A stretch of 6,417 bases of DNA. Source: Gemmatimonadaceae bacterium. Lineage in GTDB: Bacteria > Gemmatimonadota > Gemmatimonadetes > Gemmatimonadales > Gemmatimonadaceae. Position 1 is the stretch's first letter, and each line of letters opens with the position of its first letter. The notes under the pieces were generated by a model, which had not been told where the DNA came from, searched no databases, and was given only the letters and a program-made list of their open reading frames with translations. The translations under genes and the position numbers were made by a program. The stretch spans positions 1-6,417 of the forward strand of contig JACDDZ010000099.1 in the NCBI GenBank assembly GCA_013816695.1, read 5' to 3'. Shown here piece after piece: positions 5,511-6,417 of the stretch.

Positions 5511-6417
<907 letters not shown>

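Overview
The window reads as chromosomal DNA of a Gram-negative-type bacterium with moderately high GC. It has an RND efflux pump with a periplasmic adaptor, an exported protein with a Sec signal peptide, a short FtsB/DivIC-type division protein and enolase. The FtsB-like protein (a Gly-Gly-Glu-Tyr segment after the membrane helix, AREEFGMVRGDKELLYRF near the end) and the eno-ftsB-tRNA-fMet order remind me of Gemmatimonadota. That is an impression from memory, not a proven assignment.

Plus strand, positions 1-4822: a copper/silver efflux module. The 3' part of a CusB-type membrane-fusion protein (start outside the window) is followed after 5 bases by a complete 1050-residue CusA-type RND pump. 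The adaptor ends in a methionine-rich tail. The pump keeps the three substrate-binding methionines of E. coli CusA (M568, M618, M667 here) and has several extra methionines beside them. Together they would move Cu(I)/Ag(I) from the periplasm (and possibly the cytoplasm) to an outer-membrane channel, which is not in the window. A separate promoter-like sequence overlapping the cusA stop codon precedes a small exported NTF2-like (SnoaL/DUF4440-type) protein of unknown role.

Boundary, 4823-4884: a strong hairpin lies between the convergent blocks. Its U-tract is on the minus strand, so it mainly terminates the tRNA transcript coming the other way.

Minus strand, 4885-6417: a housekeeping block. 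Read in its own direction it is enolase (5' end outside the window), an ftsB/divIC-like gene 11 bases downstream, a sigma70-like promoter, initiator tRNA-fMet (CAT), a 128-base spacer with a GC-rich hairpin and short direct repeats, then a second CAT tRNA (elongator Met, or possibly Ile2), then the terminator. The accessory efflux module abuts the 3' side of this tRNA pair, a classic position for horizontally acquired cargo, although no integrase or att duplication is visible.

I do not see a clearly new biological system. The points most worth checking are the replaced residues in the CusA proton relay and methionine relay, the methionine-rich adaptor tail, the unusual 1:72 positions of both tRNAs, and a possible leaderless 15-codon upstream reading frame whose stop overlaps the start of the NTF2-like gene.
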